DNA of 64,000 nt from Topomyia yanbarensis. Lineage: Eukaryota > Arthropoda > Insecta > Diptera > Culicidae. Numbering within the stretch: the first letter of the stretch is position 1; each line of letters begins with the position of its first letter. The notes under the pieces are model-generated. The model searched no databases, was not told where the DNA came from, and was given only the letters and a program-made list of their open reading frames with translations. The position numbers were made by a program, and so were the translations under genes. Of the stretch, positions 1 to 11,716 are shown in pieces. The stretch spans positions 5,856,501-5,920,500 of the forward strand of contig NC_080671.1 of the NCBI RefSeq assembly GCF_030247195.1, in the 5' to 3' direction.

Positions 1-620
1 GCCCATCCAATAAAACGACGACAGCAACGATTGCGCTTGACTCGGTTCAACTCGCACGGGACAACGAGGAACGAACGGCAAACGAACCGTCGACTAAACG
101 AAGATACCGGCGTACGAACTTTCATCCAGCTAGCGAGCTAGAATGATAACGTTTTCACTCAGCATGCCAGAAGAAAAGCACACAAAGTTGTCTACTCTAT
201 ACATTCATGTTTACACAATACCTACCCAGGCAGCAGCAAACGAGGCGCGCTATCAGCAGCGCCGAAATGTTATTGCAAAGAGATATCCCACTTCTCCTGC
301 CACCACATCAAAACGTGTGGGTGGTGGATTCGAATAAGAAGGTAACATTCAACACAAGGCAACCTTTTTGACCTGACGTCGCGTCGCGACGTTCGCACCC
401 CACGTGTACCTACCAATCTAAGTAGGCCAAGAATCCGACCAGAAGCATCACAGTAAACTTTTTGTGCAGTTTTATTTTTTGCGCCATCAGGCAACTCCCA
501 CATGTTTACTGCGATCCCGGTCGCAACGGCGGCGCGATGTGGTAGTTGAAGTGTAGTGTAGTGTAGAAGAAACAACTGTGTCATCGTTGTCGCCTGTTTG
601 GTGATAAGCACTTTACATAT
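1..620. other. GC-richer segment, no recognised gene
   Basis: This stretch is less AT-rich than what follows. It has an open frame on the minus strand (270-629, 119 codons) and a short plus-strand frame (143-337), neither resembling a family I know. A short GTGTA tandem run lies near 550-566. It could be the edge of a host gene (promoter or 5' exon) extending left of the window, but nothing in the sequence proves this. Confidence 0.3.
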
Positions 621-2520
621 CAGCTTCATGGCTTGCTTTCTGTGTGATCGTATGATTAATTACAACATCGATTGTCTTTTTTCCTAAAAAAAGGATGATG
701 TTAGGGGCATAATAACGATATTAAGATAAAAACTATTCATTGGCGTGGCACAAACATTATGCATTGGGGTAGTTATAAATCAGGAAAAAAATGGGAAAGA
801 TTTTTTTTATTATATTAATTATAACTAAAATAACTAATTTATGGTTTATGTATGTTTCTGATTTTCAATAGGTTCCACCTTCCGGCATCGTCCAATGTTT
901 CAAACTTTGTCCCGACGGCTTTCTTCAAACCGCGTAATGTAGTTTTTATATTCCGAAGTGTTTTGTGCCGCAGCTGATATGAAATTATTAATTTGCGCCA
1001 AGTTGTACATGTGAATTGTTTCGATCATTTGACCCTTCATTTCCAGTAGTTTCTTCTTTTGTTTTGCTTGTTTTTTATGATTTAACTTAAAGCTTTATTC
1101 TTTTCTTTGTTTTAAGGATTTTGAGTATTTCTATTTATAAAAACCCAATAATAATAATATTCTATATCTGATACGTAGCACCGCTCTCCAATTTAACATT
1201 TATGGAGATTGATTTCTTGCAAAGCCAATTGATTGTTTCGATTCGGATAGCGAGTCTAACACTAATTATTTTTTCACTCACATGAACCCTACAAAAACAA
1301 AATACCAGTTGAGTTGGGGCTTGGAAAGTATCAATTTGTAACATAGCGTATTTTGCTTCATGGAACAAATTGGAAACGGAATTATTAAACCCCTATACAC
1401 CTAGCAGAACGGGAGTATGGACCCTAAGAACGGTTAGTTTCAAAATCGTCCAAGGACGTTCGTTGGGCCAACGTTGGATGACGTCCAAACCGATTTTAAC
1501 CATTTCTGTGGCACATTGAAATCAAAAATTCATGCCAAAAATACGTAATTTCTAGAAAACCGCAGAAAAACGTTATGGAAAATCAAATAGAAGGTATACT
1601 TATGTAAATCGGAAATCTTTGTTGTTTCATTGATTTCCACCAGAATTACGAGTTGCACTTTTCCGCCAATTAGGTATTATAGTAACGAAATAGTAAGGAA
1701 CTTCGCTATTTAGTGAAGTTTTTTAAGGCGCTTTTCAGTTTCGGCTTTTCAAACGTGTGCAAATATACATAAATTTTCAAAGAGCTAATACTATTCATTC
1801 CCTTTCCAAAAATCACGAAAACAAACTTCTTTTGTGTCTCCTTTTAGATAGCGACAGAGAAAGAGAATGCTTTTCGTGAATGAGACAAGTAAATATTTCA
1901 AAATATTCATTTACATTGAAGTAAATAGAAAAGAGTGTGAAGTGTCTAGGGTATGTTGGCAATTAGGTTTTTGTCGATGCATGAAAGCCGTGGATTCAGA
2001 CGTTTACAATGCAGTCTCTTTCCAGTCATCCTTATCGCTTGCAAATTGTTTCATTCAGTTTCGGTAATATGGATTAATGCGTCCTATACAAACGAATACG
2101 ACAAAAAGACGACTTATTGTGACTACTGTTGAAATTTCGATTGTAGCGTTCCCAGCATAGAGAAAATATGGGTAACTAAAACCTTCGTTATAAGTTATAA
2201 GAATCATTAAACTTGCATCCGTCATCGAGAGTTCAGGGAAGCTTTGGGAGATTTTTTTTCCCGGATTTAATCTTTGGATATTTTTGGACTTTGATCCGCT
2301 ATTTTTCTTAAAAGTTCATACCAATTCGATGAAAATGTATTGTCATTCGTTTTCGAGCTCTCCATCGAGACAGAATTTTTTTTTCTAGTCCGTGCTGTGT
2401 ATAACGACAAAAATAGCGCAAATCCGCATTCAAGGTTATCTTTCCAGTTCGGTTCGGTCCTCAGTCTTTTGTTCGCATGTGAGGATTAAACAATAGCCAG
2501 CTATATAAGCTGGATCGGTT
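620..2520. other. AT-rich non-coding DNA
   Basis: I see no coding family, RNA gene or clear repeat here. Short open frames (1162-1368 minus, 1867-2067 plus) are of the length expected by chance. A TATATAAG motif occurs at about 2501-2508, followed by moderately GC-rich sequence. It could be a TATA box but has no downstream gene to support it. Confidence 0.4.
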
Positions 2521-2529
2521 CGTCGTTGG

Positions 2530-3045
2530 ACACCAGTTTAAGGTTCAAGTTACCTTTTTTGAGCATGTATTAGTTTTGAACGCTGGGTAGTATGGGTAGG
2601 ACAAATTGTGTTCAGCTTTGCCACCGGATTATACATTTAAACCTTTTCAAAGCTCTAAAAGAAGAATATCAGCCGATTTATCAGATCACAACGATTCAAA
2701 TCATACAAAATAGCTGCTGGAAAAACTATCGGTTTCGCTAAATGGTGCTTTTGAAAAAGTGGCTGTGATTTTTTGTCACACTACCACACCGTGCTGGGGC
2801 ATGCAACACAACAGCGCAATGAAAAAACCACAGCCACATTTTCAAAAGCACCATTCAGCTAAGCCGATAACTTTTCCGGCAGGTATTTTGCATGAATTGA
2901 ATCGTGATGATCTAATAAATCGACTGATATTCTTCTTTTAGAGTTTTGAAAAGATTTAAATGGATAATCTGGTGGCAAAGCTGAGCACAATTTTTCTTAC
3001 GCACACTACCAAGCCTTGAGGTAACTTGAGCCTTAAAGCTAAGTG
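2530..3045. repeat. Long inverted repeat (foldback-like element)
   Basis: The sequence at about 2540-2765 reappears in reverse complement at about 2830-3040, separated by a ~65-bp centre. The arms match over more than 160 bp with scattered substitutions, and the left arm has an extra ~28 bp near 2556-2584. Shared blocks include CAAGTTACCT near the outer ends and TTTGCCACCRGATTAT further in. This is the structure of a foldback-type MITE or an inverted duplication. I could not identify a target-site duplication. It lies directly upstream of the LINE ORF1 relic at 3109. Confidence 0.75.
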
Positions 3046-3108
3046 GTTTTTGTCTTTTGTAACACATTTATTGCTTTCTTCCATCCGCGCGGGCACTGAC
3101 TTCGTACG

Positions 3109-4162
3109 TTGACGTTTTCTATGGTTCCCTCTCCGGATGATCAAATGGAAGTTGACTCGGGTTCAACTCCTAAGGCTCCCCCCCGGCCCAAATGCTACCC
3201 AGAACTCTCAACTGGTCCATTTGTGGTCTTCTTTCGGCCCAAAACTAAATCACTGAATCTTCTTCAGATTTCTAGAGACCTGACGGAACGGTTCTCGGCT
3301 GTGACCGAAATTTCAAAGGTCCACTCGGACAAGATAAGGGTGTTGCTAGCCAACTCAAAGCAGGCAAACGATATTGCTTGCTGTGAGCACTTTACGCGGG
3401 ATTATAACGTGTATATTCCAGCTGTAAAGGTACAGTCTGATGGCGTCGTCACCGATGAGAGTTTAACGTGCGAGGATCTGCTGGAGTACGGGGTTGGCCG
3501 TTTTAGAAACCGCTTACTTCAGCCAGTGAAAATACATGGGTGCAAGCGTTTGCACTCAGTAGTAGTTGCGGGGGATGCTTGAAAAACATATGCCCGATCA
3601 AATTCTTGTCGAGTGACCTTCGCTGGTACCGCTTTGCCGAACTACATACTACATACACAAGATTCGTCTGCCTGTGCGTCTGTTTGTACCGCGGGTCATG
3701 AATTGCACAAAGTGTAAACAATTGGGTCACACAGTCACCCATTGTAGCAATAAGGCCCGCTGTGGAAATTGCGGGGAGAATCATCTAGATGATTCGTGCA
3801 GTAAGAAAGCCGAAAAGTGTCCTTACTGTGCAGAGAGTTTGTATGACATCTCGGCATGTCCCGCGTACAAACTACGCGGGGATAAACTCTAACGTTCCCT
3901 TGCGGGACGATCCAAACATTCTTTCGCACAAATGCTAAAGAAAGCTACACCACCATCCTCCACAAACATCTATGCTCACTTGCCTCCTAACGAGGGCGAG
4001 GCTGGTGACCTACAAGAGGGAGCATCTACTAGGGTGCCTAGAAGTTATAGGAAGAGGAGGAACATTTTCTCTCCTAAAATTCCTTGTAAAGGCCAGAAGG
4101 TGTCCTTTGACGGGGCTCCGAAAGTGACTTCTATTGGAAGTGTTGCAACCAAACGGAAGTAA
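3109..4162 (+). pseudogene. I-clade LINE ORF1 (gag-like), frameshifted
   Basis: This encodes the nucleic-acid-binding ORF1 protein of an I-type non-LTR retrotransposon, which coats element RNA. The first frame (3109-3582) ends in a premature stop. The matching downstream region resumes in another frame (3674-3892), where a Cx2Cx4Hx4C knuckle (CTKCKQLGHTVTHC) is followed by a second Cys/His cluster and a third C-x2-C motif. A further piece at 3932-4162 is basic and ends in a stop. The copy at 43838-44560 on the minus strand is clearly homologous (shared DKIRV, NCxxCKQLGHT, KARCGxCG). No endonuclease or RT follows, so the 3' part of the element is gone, which is the reverse of ordinary 5' truncation. 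It is dead by frameshift. Confidence 0.85.
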
Positions 4163-4238
4163 GTAGCTCCTGGTCTCGAAGGATTAGGCTCAATATTACT
4201 GATCCTATTAAAAGCCTTATGTTAGCTTTTCTCCCTAC

Positions 4239-4698
4239 CAGGCATTGCATTTATCGCTCATATGAGTAAATGCGCCCGGATAGTTTGCTACTGCGACAAT
4301 AAAAACTCACATTTTCACACGAAAAGTTATTGGCACTCACACAACTTCTCCGGATAAATAAAACAACCAGAGAATGAAAGAATGAGTTTATCACGGTATC
4401 CTTTTTTCGTTCGCTGCTTTCCTGTCGTTATTCCAAAACACGAAAAAACAAGTTTATCATATTTCTTTTCCACTTTTCTTTGTAATTAAGTGTATTTTTT
4501 AAGTTTTTATTGATTTCCACGAAATTAAAATTTTATCACCTTCTCCGGTGAGAAGGAAAAACTCAACTAAATTTTATCCGGAAAATCATTCTCACGCTAT
4601 TTGTGGAGACGGAGAATTTTGCGACTCATCTTATCTCGGAAAAGTTGGACCTCGGATAAGCTTCTTCTCGCGTGAGTGAAAGAGAATTACAATGCCTG
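4239..4698. mobile_element. Candidate MITE with CAGGCATTG ends
   Basis: The segment starts with CAGGCATTG and ends with its reverse complement CAATGCCTG. Both termini continue into related subterminal sequence, with motifs such as CTCAT/ACTCA, TTCTCCG and GGATAA. It has no coding capacity. I did not find a matching target duplication, so the boundaries are inferred only from the terminal inverted repeats. It abuts the truncated 3' side of the LINE ORF1 relic. Confidence 0.5.
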
Positions 4699-5059
4699 AT
4701 TGGCAGTCTTCAGCAATGTTGATCCTTACACTTGAAGCTATATATTTACAGATTTTGGGATGCACAAGATGATACTGTCATTTTTTACTGAATTTATTGC
4801 TTCTATTGCAAATTTTTCATATATTTCCGCATACAAACTTGAAAACTCTTGTGAGTAAACTAGAGTTATCAGAAAAAGCTCATATTTGACAAATGGTATG
4901 TGAAGCCAATTACCGTTTGATTTAACAGTGTTCCGAAAAAAAGTCAAAATTGTTGCCGGTCTAATATCCATTTATAAGACGTGTCATAAGATCTTCAACT
5001 AATCTGAAATATTTGTGAGTGTCCAAGCTAATTTATTGTTTGTGATATATTTGTGCAGG

Positions 5060-5315
5060 TTTAAGAAGACAAATCAGTTTTTGCCTTCTGTTTCCCTATA
5101 AATAGTTTGCCAATTTAGTGTAGAACAGAACCACTTGCGGAAACAAATTTAATATTACATTCTACTTGTAATATTTGTAGTCCTGACAAAATTTGCAAAA
5201 TATTTGTATTATGAGAAAACTATTCCTTAATTTATGGTCAAACCCTGCTTTCTTCAGAAAATAAGGTGCTATTTCTTCGAAGCGTTGCACTAAGGATACA
5301 AGTCGAATGATGCCT
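5060..5315 (+). repeat. Dispersed repeat, copy 1
   Basis: This ~250-bp AT-rich segment is related, in the same orientation, to 25330-25545. Shared blocks include TATTTGTAGTCCTGA, GTTTGTATTATGAGAAAACT-like sequence and CGAAGCGTTGCACTA (CGAAACGTTGCACTA in copy 2). It has no coding potential. The element class is unknown. Confidence 0.65.
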
Positions 5316-6945
5316 TTAACTTATAGCAATGGTTTCAATTGCCCGAATTTACCTTTTGCTGATAACGGAATTGTGGAAGGGGCCCGGACTTTGAACAGAA
5401 GGAATGATTCTGACAAATAATATTTCAATAACAATTTATTGGAAAATGAACATCAAATCCACGAAGAAAACGATTCATATTAATTTCTCATGTTAGCTTA
5501 AAAAATGTATTAATTAAATACGAGAATCCGAAAATATTTTCCATCTTTATGCAACTTTCTCAAGAGAGAAATTTCAAATTTTTCACATAATCTAGAGTTT
5601 CTATCGATTTAAATATTTTGTCTTGTTCTATTGTTTCATATTTTAATTTCTGCATTTTTGTTGTTTCTTTTACCATTTGATCTAGGATTTTCAGTCTTTC
5701 CATTTTTTTCATTATTCCTGTTTTACATTTTGTTTTATATATTTTGCTTCATATTTTTCTTTCTATATTTTTACAATTCTTGCTATTTTTTCAAATTCGT
5801 CCGATTTTTTATATTTGGCCCATTCATTTCATCTTTTCATGTCTTCTCCGTCGTTTTATTTGTTTTTTTTTCATTTGTTTGTTCAATTAAATTTATTGAA
5901 TTTATTTCACAAAATTTGAATCCTTACAATATTTTTTGTATTTTTTCATGTTTTTCAATAAACCTATTTTAGTATTTTCTCCATCCGCATTTTTCCGTAT
6001 TTCTTATTATTATTATTCTCTCATTTTCCAAAAAATAATCACTTTTTCTTTTTTTTTCGTTTTCCTTTCTTACCATTGTGTTGCATTTTTTTGTTCTCTA
6101 TCTATCAGTTTTGAAATTTATGTATTTCTTTTGTACGGATTTTTTCATTTTTAAATTTGAACATTTTTCCCATTATTTTATTTGAATCCTTTTGCATTTT
6201 GTGCATGTTTTCTGTTTCCATTGCATCTATTTTTAAGTTTTACTTTGTATGATTTTTTTTCTTATTGAATTCATTTATTTTTTAGTTTTCTCTTACTTTT
6301 CTTTACTGCAATATTCCCACTTTTCCCAGGTCGCCTAGGATTTTCATTTCATTTACATCATTTTAATTTTTCATGTTTTCTATGATTTCACTTTTGTCCG
6401 TTACCCAAACTTTCCACTTGTTCCTGTTTTCTATTTTTTTCCTCCAATCTAGTGAGATATCTGACGCTTAAAATACGCACACTGAGATCTCGCATTTTTA
6501 TACTACCGCCAACCCCTTAAGCCTAGAAGCGGTTTGTTTTCCTCCCATTTCGCCGTGTAAACAATTTGTTTTCCTCCCAGATCAAACGTCGAAACGGCAC
6601 AATACCAACTCAGCAGGATAAGTCAAATCCGTCCAATTGTTTCCATTTATTTCTACTTCTATTATTCCATGGCATTTATTCAGTTCTAAATAAGTTCACC
6701 TGAAAAAAATGTCGATTTTTTTAAATTTTTCGAAGCTAAAAAAATGTATTTATCCCATGGTCGTTCTTTGAAATATTTGAACATTTTTTTTTGTTTTCCT
6801 GTTTTCATTCTTTCTATTTTTTATTTTGTTGCAAATTTTTATATTTTAAACATTTTGTCTTATTGATGTTTCTACCTCTAACTCAGTGGATCCATTTTTA
6901 TATTTGTTTACTTTTTTGTAGCTTCGTTTTTATTTGTTTGTTATA

Positions 6946-7288
6946 CAGTGAAGGCCCGATTTTATCATCCCCCGATTTTATCAATCCCCGACTTTATCTA
7001 CCCTCGATTTTATCAGCTTTTTGACACGATTTTATCAGGTTCATATGAAAATTGATAGTTGGTAGTTTGATGGGCTCTAGCAGACGAGCCAAGTTGAATT
7101 CAAGTAAATCCTTTCTTGAGCATATTTTTCTTATATTGGAGATCCGAAATATGCAAACAATATTTTTAATTTTTTTTTAAATTTTGCACTCTTAGACCCC
7201 CTTAAGGGAAGTTTAAGCTAAATAATCAGGAAAGGTTATCAGGCTATATCTAGGGACTAAAGAAGAATATTAAAACGGATCTTCACTG
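6946..7288. mobile_element. Tc1/pogo-type MITE (TA target duplication)
   Basis: The element begins CAGTGAAGGCCCGATTTTAT and ends with the reverse complement of CAGTGAAGATCCG, and TA lies immediately outside each end (6944-6945 and 7289-7290). The terminal 8 bp match perfectly and the next ~15 bp match imperfectly. The left end carries four or five tandem copies of a ~14-bp unit with core CCCGATTTTATCA. There is no transposase, so it is non-autonomous and mobilised in trans. TA duplication and CAG ends fit the Tc1/mariner/pogo superfamily. Confidence 0.75.
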
Positions 7289-7599
7289 TATTCATTCTTC
7301 TTCCTTTTGTCGTTTTTCCTGTTTTCCATACTCATGATATTTTATTTTTCATTTTGTCGTTTACCCGTTTCTCATTATTTTCGCTATTTTGCAAATTTTT
7401 TTTCTATATATTCAATTTTAGTTTGCATTTCCTTCGTCTAATTTGATTGTTTCATTTATTCAATCTATTTTATGCTTATATTCATTCAAAAAAATTTACT
7501 AAATTTGAATTTTCAACTTTTCCATTGTCTTAATATTGTTCATTTTGTGTTGTTTCTCCGCTTTGGTTTTTTATTGTGGATATTGATAGATTATTATTA

Positions 7600-7662
7600 T
7601 TATAGATGGAAATAGATTAATTATATTGATGCATATTATTAATCTATTTCCATTATTTTAAA
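7600..7662. repeat. Short palindrome in the T-rich block
   Basis: GGAAATAGATTAAT at about 7608 is repeated in reverse complement (ATTAATCTATTTCC) at about 7638-7651, leaving a ~16-nt loop. It may be the remains of a small MITE or a cruciform-prone spot. Nothing else supports a function. Confidence 0.55.
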
Positions 7663-8237
7663 TGTCACAGCTTTTTTGTTTTGTTTCATTTTATCTACTT
7701 ATTATTTTTATATCGTTTGTTTCTTACTTATTTTTTTCTCTCTCTTTATATTCTACCTCCATTGAATGTTCTTTTTGTTGTTTTTTTCAATTTATTGCGT
7801 TTCTATTTTGCTACTTCAATTTACAATATACATTATGTTGTAATTGTGAGTTTTTAATGATACTGTTCCAAATATATAAATCGCTAAAATCAGTTTTCCC
7901 CTAAGCCGACGAAAGTCAACTAAACTATCGGGCAAATCAGATGCTATATTTTCAGAAGCTGGCAATGTTGTAGCGCACCGACTTGTCCGAATGTGTTTTT
8001 TCTTTGATGAATTCTAGGTGAAATTAGACGAAGATGCGAACAAATCTATGCAATACAAATACATGCAAATGAATTATTGGTAAATAGGATCCTTTCAAAA
8101 TTTCGTAAAGATATTTAAAGGGTTTTACGATCAAAATATGGTCGACTTGACGCATTTCTTTACACGATATTCAAAAAAATCCGAAAAATCCCAATTCGTC
8201 TGCGTCCAAAAATATGCCTCTTTTTTGATTTTGACAT

Positions 8238-8520
8238 TTGCTCTTCAGCTATAAAACTGCCGTCCAAACAAGAGGAGCAACACAGCGAAATTTTGCTCAT
8301 GTATCACCTGAATCCAAACTACTTGCACGCCGAGTTAGCGAAATCTTTAAAAGTAGCCTAATGAACTGCAACCAGCATAATGCCAACCGGAAGGGAAAAG
8401 TGGCCGATATTTTCAAGCATTTGAAGCTATCGAAGTTCACACAGAAATGTCTGATTCGGCAGGCTTTCTGTACCTGTGGTTTGAAAAGTGTTATTTTACT
8501 TGCAACCGAGAACTCCTCTC
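8238..8520 (+). pseudogene. Mariner/ITmD37-like transposase fragment
   Basis: An open frame of about 90 codons ends with a stretch (KFTQKCLIRQAFCTCGLKS) that resembles the segment preceding the third catalytic region of ITmD37-type Tc1/mariner transposases, where KFLxWQAICSCG is typical. The more N-terminal part is less recognisable. The fragment stops where R1-like ORF1 sequence begins on the opposite strand (about 8490). A better preserved relic of the same superfamily lies at 32160-32985. Assignment is from remembered family pattern only. Confidence 0.45.
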
Positions 8521-9520
8521 CTCTCCTCTCTCCTTGACCTTCTTTGCGGGTCGAGGTCCGTTCGACTTCTGCTTAGCCCTGCTGACCAGCAGCCATGAAT
8601 TTTTGCCCTCTTGTGCCGAAGGCACTGGCTGGCTGATACCTACTTGTGGCCCGACACTTTGCGCCCGGTTGGTGCCTTTCGCCTTATTAGGCCTTCTTGG
8701 GTCGACGCCCTTCGGAATCCTTTGCATCCCGTTCTGCACCTTCCAAACGACGTTTGGCCTTTGTGGTTGCGCGTCGTTTCGCGTTGCTCCGCGCACCTTC
8801 GCCTGGTGACTGCCTGGGCCGCTTCGCAGTCTTGCCCTCAATTAAATTCTTTGTGGCCGTCAAGGCGAAATCTATCGCCTCTTGGGCCATGATAGCTCCT
8901 CCAATGAAGGAGAAGGCCTCAGTTTAGATGCCTTTATCGGCCTTCTCTCTTCCCTCCACCCGCCTGATGTAAGCGTCCTGTTCTTGTCTTGCGACTCGAA
9001 CAGCCTAGCAGAGCACCAGCAGGTTCCGTTTCCGTTCCTTGTTGATGTTCTGATTTCCGCTTGCAAACTCAATGATATTATCGAGTTGCTTCACTACCGC
9101 CCGCATCGCTGGTAGTGGCCCGCCAAGCGTGGTAGAGTTATCCCATACCACTCCTGAAGAGCCTCCAGTGGTGTTGGTTGCAGCCCCGGTTGCTCCGCTG
9201 TCTCCCCCTCTTTGGCGAAGGGGTTCACCACCTCCATCTTTTCCTCGTCATCTCCTACCTTACTCATTTTATTATTATTTTCATTTTCACAACTCATACT
9301 TTGTCCCACGAGTAGCGCTAGAAAAAATGGTCTGCCACGCCAGAGCTCCGCATTACCGTGATAAGGAACGCTTACTGTGACGGGTGCCCAGGTACCCCAC
9401 AGGCTCCGTTAACGGTCAGGCATCTTTTTCACCCCCCGATCACTCATCCCTCGGCACGGGTCGCTTCAAACCTTGGATTGTGGGGTTATCTCGTTTGATG
9501 GGCTCATACCACCGGAACGT
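8491..9520 (-). pseudogene. R1-like LINE 5' region and ORF1 (broken)
   Basis: Read on the minus strand, a probable 5' UTR (about 9520-9310) leads to a start codon near 9309. The encoded ORF1 begins with an acidic N-terminus, then passes through at least two frame changes (frames 9094-9309, 8687-8890 and 8491-8841). It contains an RPRQSP-type motif, a long Arg/Lys-rich stretch and a terminal segment (NSWLLVSRAKQK, then a basic tail) typical of R1-clade gag proteins. Zinc knuckles and ORF2 are missing, so the copy is truncated at 8490. It sits at the 3' edge of the decayed BEL element and probably inserted into or next to it. Confidence 0.6.
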
Positions 9521-11715
9521 GAGATCCGTAACGATCTCAACTCACCGAACCACTTTGTCCTCTGGTTCAGCGAAGGAACGTACTCATTAACCCAACGTTT
9601 CCAAAAACTGCAGTCGATCCTTATTCCTGACCAATACCTTCAACTGAAACCCTCCGCCTGTGCCATCTTCATCAGCCACAGTTCCACCTTCTCGTACTCA
9701 CTTTGCTGAAGCGCAACACGTACTGACGTAGCTGCTATCGATTGTAGAACTCTGCTGTGTCTGCTCGTTGCACTTAGCGTCTCGATCGGCAGCCTTTTGC
9801 TCTTCCGTCTGCAGTTCAACACGAACCGGATTACGCACGCCATCGTCCTCACCAGCACTGTCCACTTAGAAAAGCGATTGGCAGCATCAAGTGAACCCAA
9901 AGTTCCTCTGCAGTGTTAACTGGAGGTAATTCTCTCTTCGGCCACTTTTCCACACTGTCGTGCAAAAATTGTTGCCCACGTACCCACGGGCTGTTGGGGT
10001 GTATATCCAGACCTTTACTCCATTTGGTTACCAGATTCGCCACATTCAATCTCGTCGGAACCTATCGCCAATCTGTCAGCTTAGTCAAATGAAGAATTTC
10101 GCCAATTCGAGAACCGATAAATTGCTTGTAGCGGCGCTAATCCGACCGAATCCAAGACCGCACCACTTCTGCGTCGATCCAGAACACCATTCTACTGATT
10201 GTGAAGTTGTGATTCTCCCCGATCGTTCGTGTCAGCCTTGCCACAAGAACCGCTGCCAGCAGTTCTAGGCGCGGAATCGACAGCTGTTTCAAGGGTCCTA
10301 ATTACGCTCGACTCATCACTAGTGAACACACCACCTTACCCCGTACGATTGCACGGAAGTATGCCACGCATCCGTACGCCGTCTCGCTTGAATCGCAAAG
10401 GTCCTCGCACTTCCGAAATAGCTTCGAGGTAGCTTAAACACCGGTACGTCTGCGAGAATGTTGGTCCACCGCAACCATTTCCTGAACGACAGTTCATCGA
10501 TCGTATCATCCCAGTCGCAGCCCATCCGCCAAAGATCCTGGACCAGCATTTTTCCGAGAATTTTTTGTTGTTCGGTGTTCTTGTCCCGGTTGAAATGCAC
10601 TGCGGAATCGACACTCCTTTCTCCCATCTGTTCGAGAAATCTAGCAGAGTTCGACACCCAGTTTCTGATCCGAAATCCTCTACACGGATGGATGTACTTC
10701 ACCTCGCTGGCTCGCTGGATCGCTTCTTCGATAGTATCCACGTTGTCGTAGTAGTCAGTCATCCACATAATGACGCTTCACGATGGCTTCTACTGCTTCA
10801 GGGTACTTCTCCGCGAAATCCACTGCATTTAAATTCTTCACGAATTGAGCTGGGTAGGACGAACACGTGGAACCAAAGGTGGCAACGTCCATAACGTACA
10901 CCTGCGGAGCATCTTCACTGTTCGCTCGGAACAAAAACCGTTGCGCTTGCTTATCCTCAGGTCTGATTCGGATCTGATGGTACATGCATATCCACTGACG
11001 CTGCAGCATCCCAAACCAAGCGCACCTTACCCGGCTTCTTCGGATTCACCACGACATTCAGCGGTAGATACCACGCAGCGTTTTGTGACGTACCCTTCTA
11101 TTCGGCATCACTCCCCTTGTGCGCGTAGTGTTTGACTTGATAGTCCTCGATCTGCTGGCGCACGTTTTTCTTCATGTCTGAATTCCTGTCCATCTTACGG
11201 TCCAGAGCCATCATCCGGCGTACAGCCATCGGATAGCTGTCAGGGAATCGCCATAGCAACCCCGTTTCGAAGCGATCGCCCACTCGCTTCGTCGTCGTCT
11301 CAAGCATCTCTCGAGCTCTTTTCTCCTCCACGGGCTTCGGTACAGCGAACGTCGCAATCGCTGTCTCATCTAGCATGTATTGTTCTCGCATCATGTCATG
11401 GAGATCTTGATTGCTTGATTCCGATTCAGGTAAGTGTGCGCACTCGGTCTTCGGCTCTCCGAACCATACACTGTCCAGCCAATCTTCGACCGCACGGCAA
11501 TCGGTTCGTTCGGCTTACCGACCCGTGACTCCAACGGCGCAAATAAGTGGACGTTGTCTAGCCCGAGTAGGATTCTCGGTTTTCCCAATGGGTAATCTTT
11601 CACTGGAACGCCTACTAGATGGGAATATTTTTTTCACCACGTAAGCGAATCGTACGTTTTGCTTCGGCAGAACCAACTCTGATACCGTTCGAGTGTTGAA
11701 CAGCGGAAACTTCTC
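9520..11715 (-). pseudogene. BEL/Pao pol remnant (BEL-2)
   Basis: Going down the minus strand, the pieces are: the C-terminal side of the protease region (11391-11700, with PRILLGLDNVHLF and GWTVYG); the RT N-part (11098-11394); an RT core (10755-11060) reaching HYVDD; RT connection (10319-10768); RNase H end and integrase N-terminal helices (9640-10049); and a short integrase C-terminal piece with FWKRWVNEYVPSLNQRTKWF (about 9530-9640). Two segments are absent: ~40 residues of RT just before MYHQIRIRP, and the whole integrase catalytic core. A 4-bp duplication (TGAC) follows the YVDD codons and shifts the frame. The element is inactive. Confidence 0.85.
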
Positions 11716-11716
11716 C

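Larger units (their letters stand above)
5590..7905. repeat. T-rich low-complexity block
   Basis: For about 2.3 kb the plus strand is dominated by T runs broken by CATTT, TTGTTT and TTCC. This looks like a degenerate pyrimidine-rich simple repeat rather than ordinary AT-rich DNA, because A is scarce on this strand. It produces long Phe-rich open frames (for example 5631-5972 and 7662-7904) that look like membrane proteins but follow from composition. Islands of ordinary sequence lie at about 6450-6770 and 6940-7290, the latter being a MITE. Confidence 0.7.

Noticed and set aside
5631..7904. Several Phe-rich open frames that look like membrane proteins
   Set aside because: They follow from the T-rich composition of the plus strand; there are no motifs and no codon structure.
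8491..8841. Arg/Lys-rich host protein, with overlapping frames on both strands
   Set aside because: The minus strand matches an R1-type ORF1; plus-strand frames are shadows.
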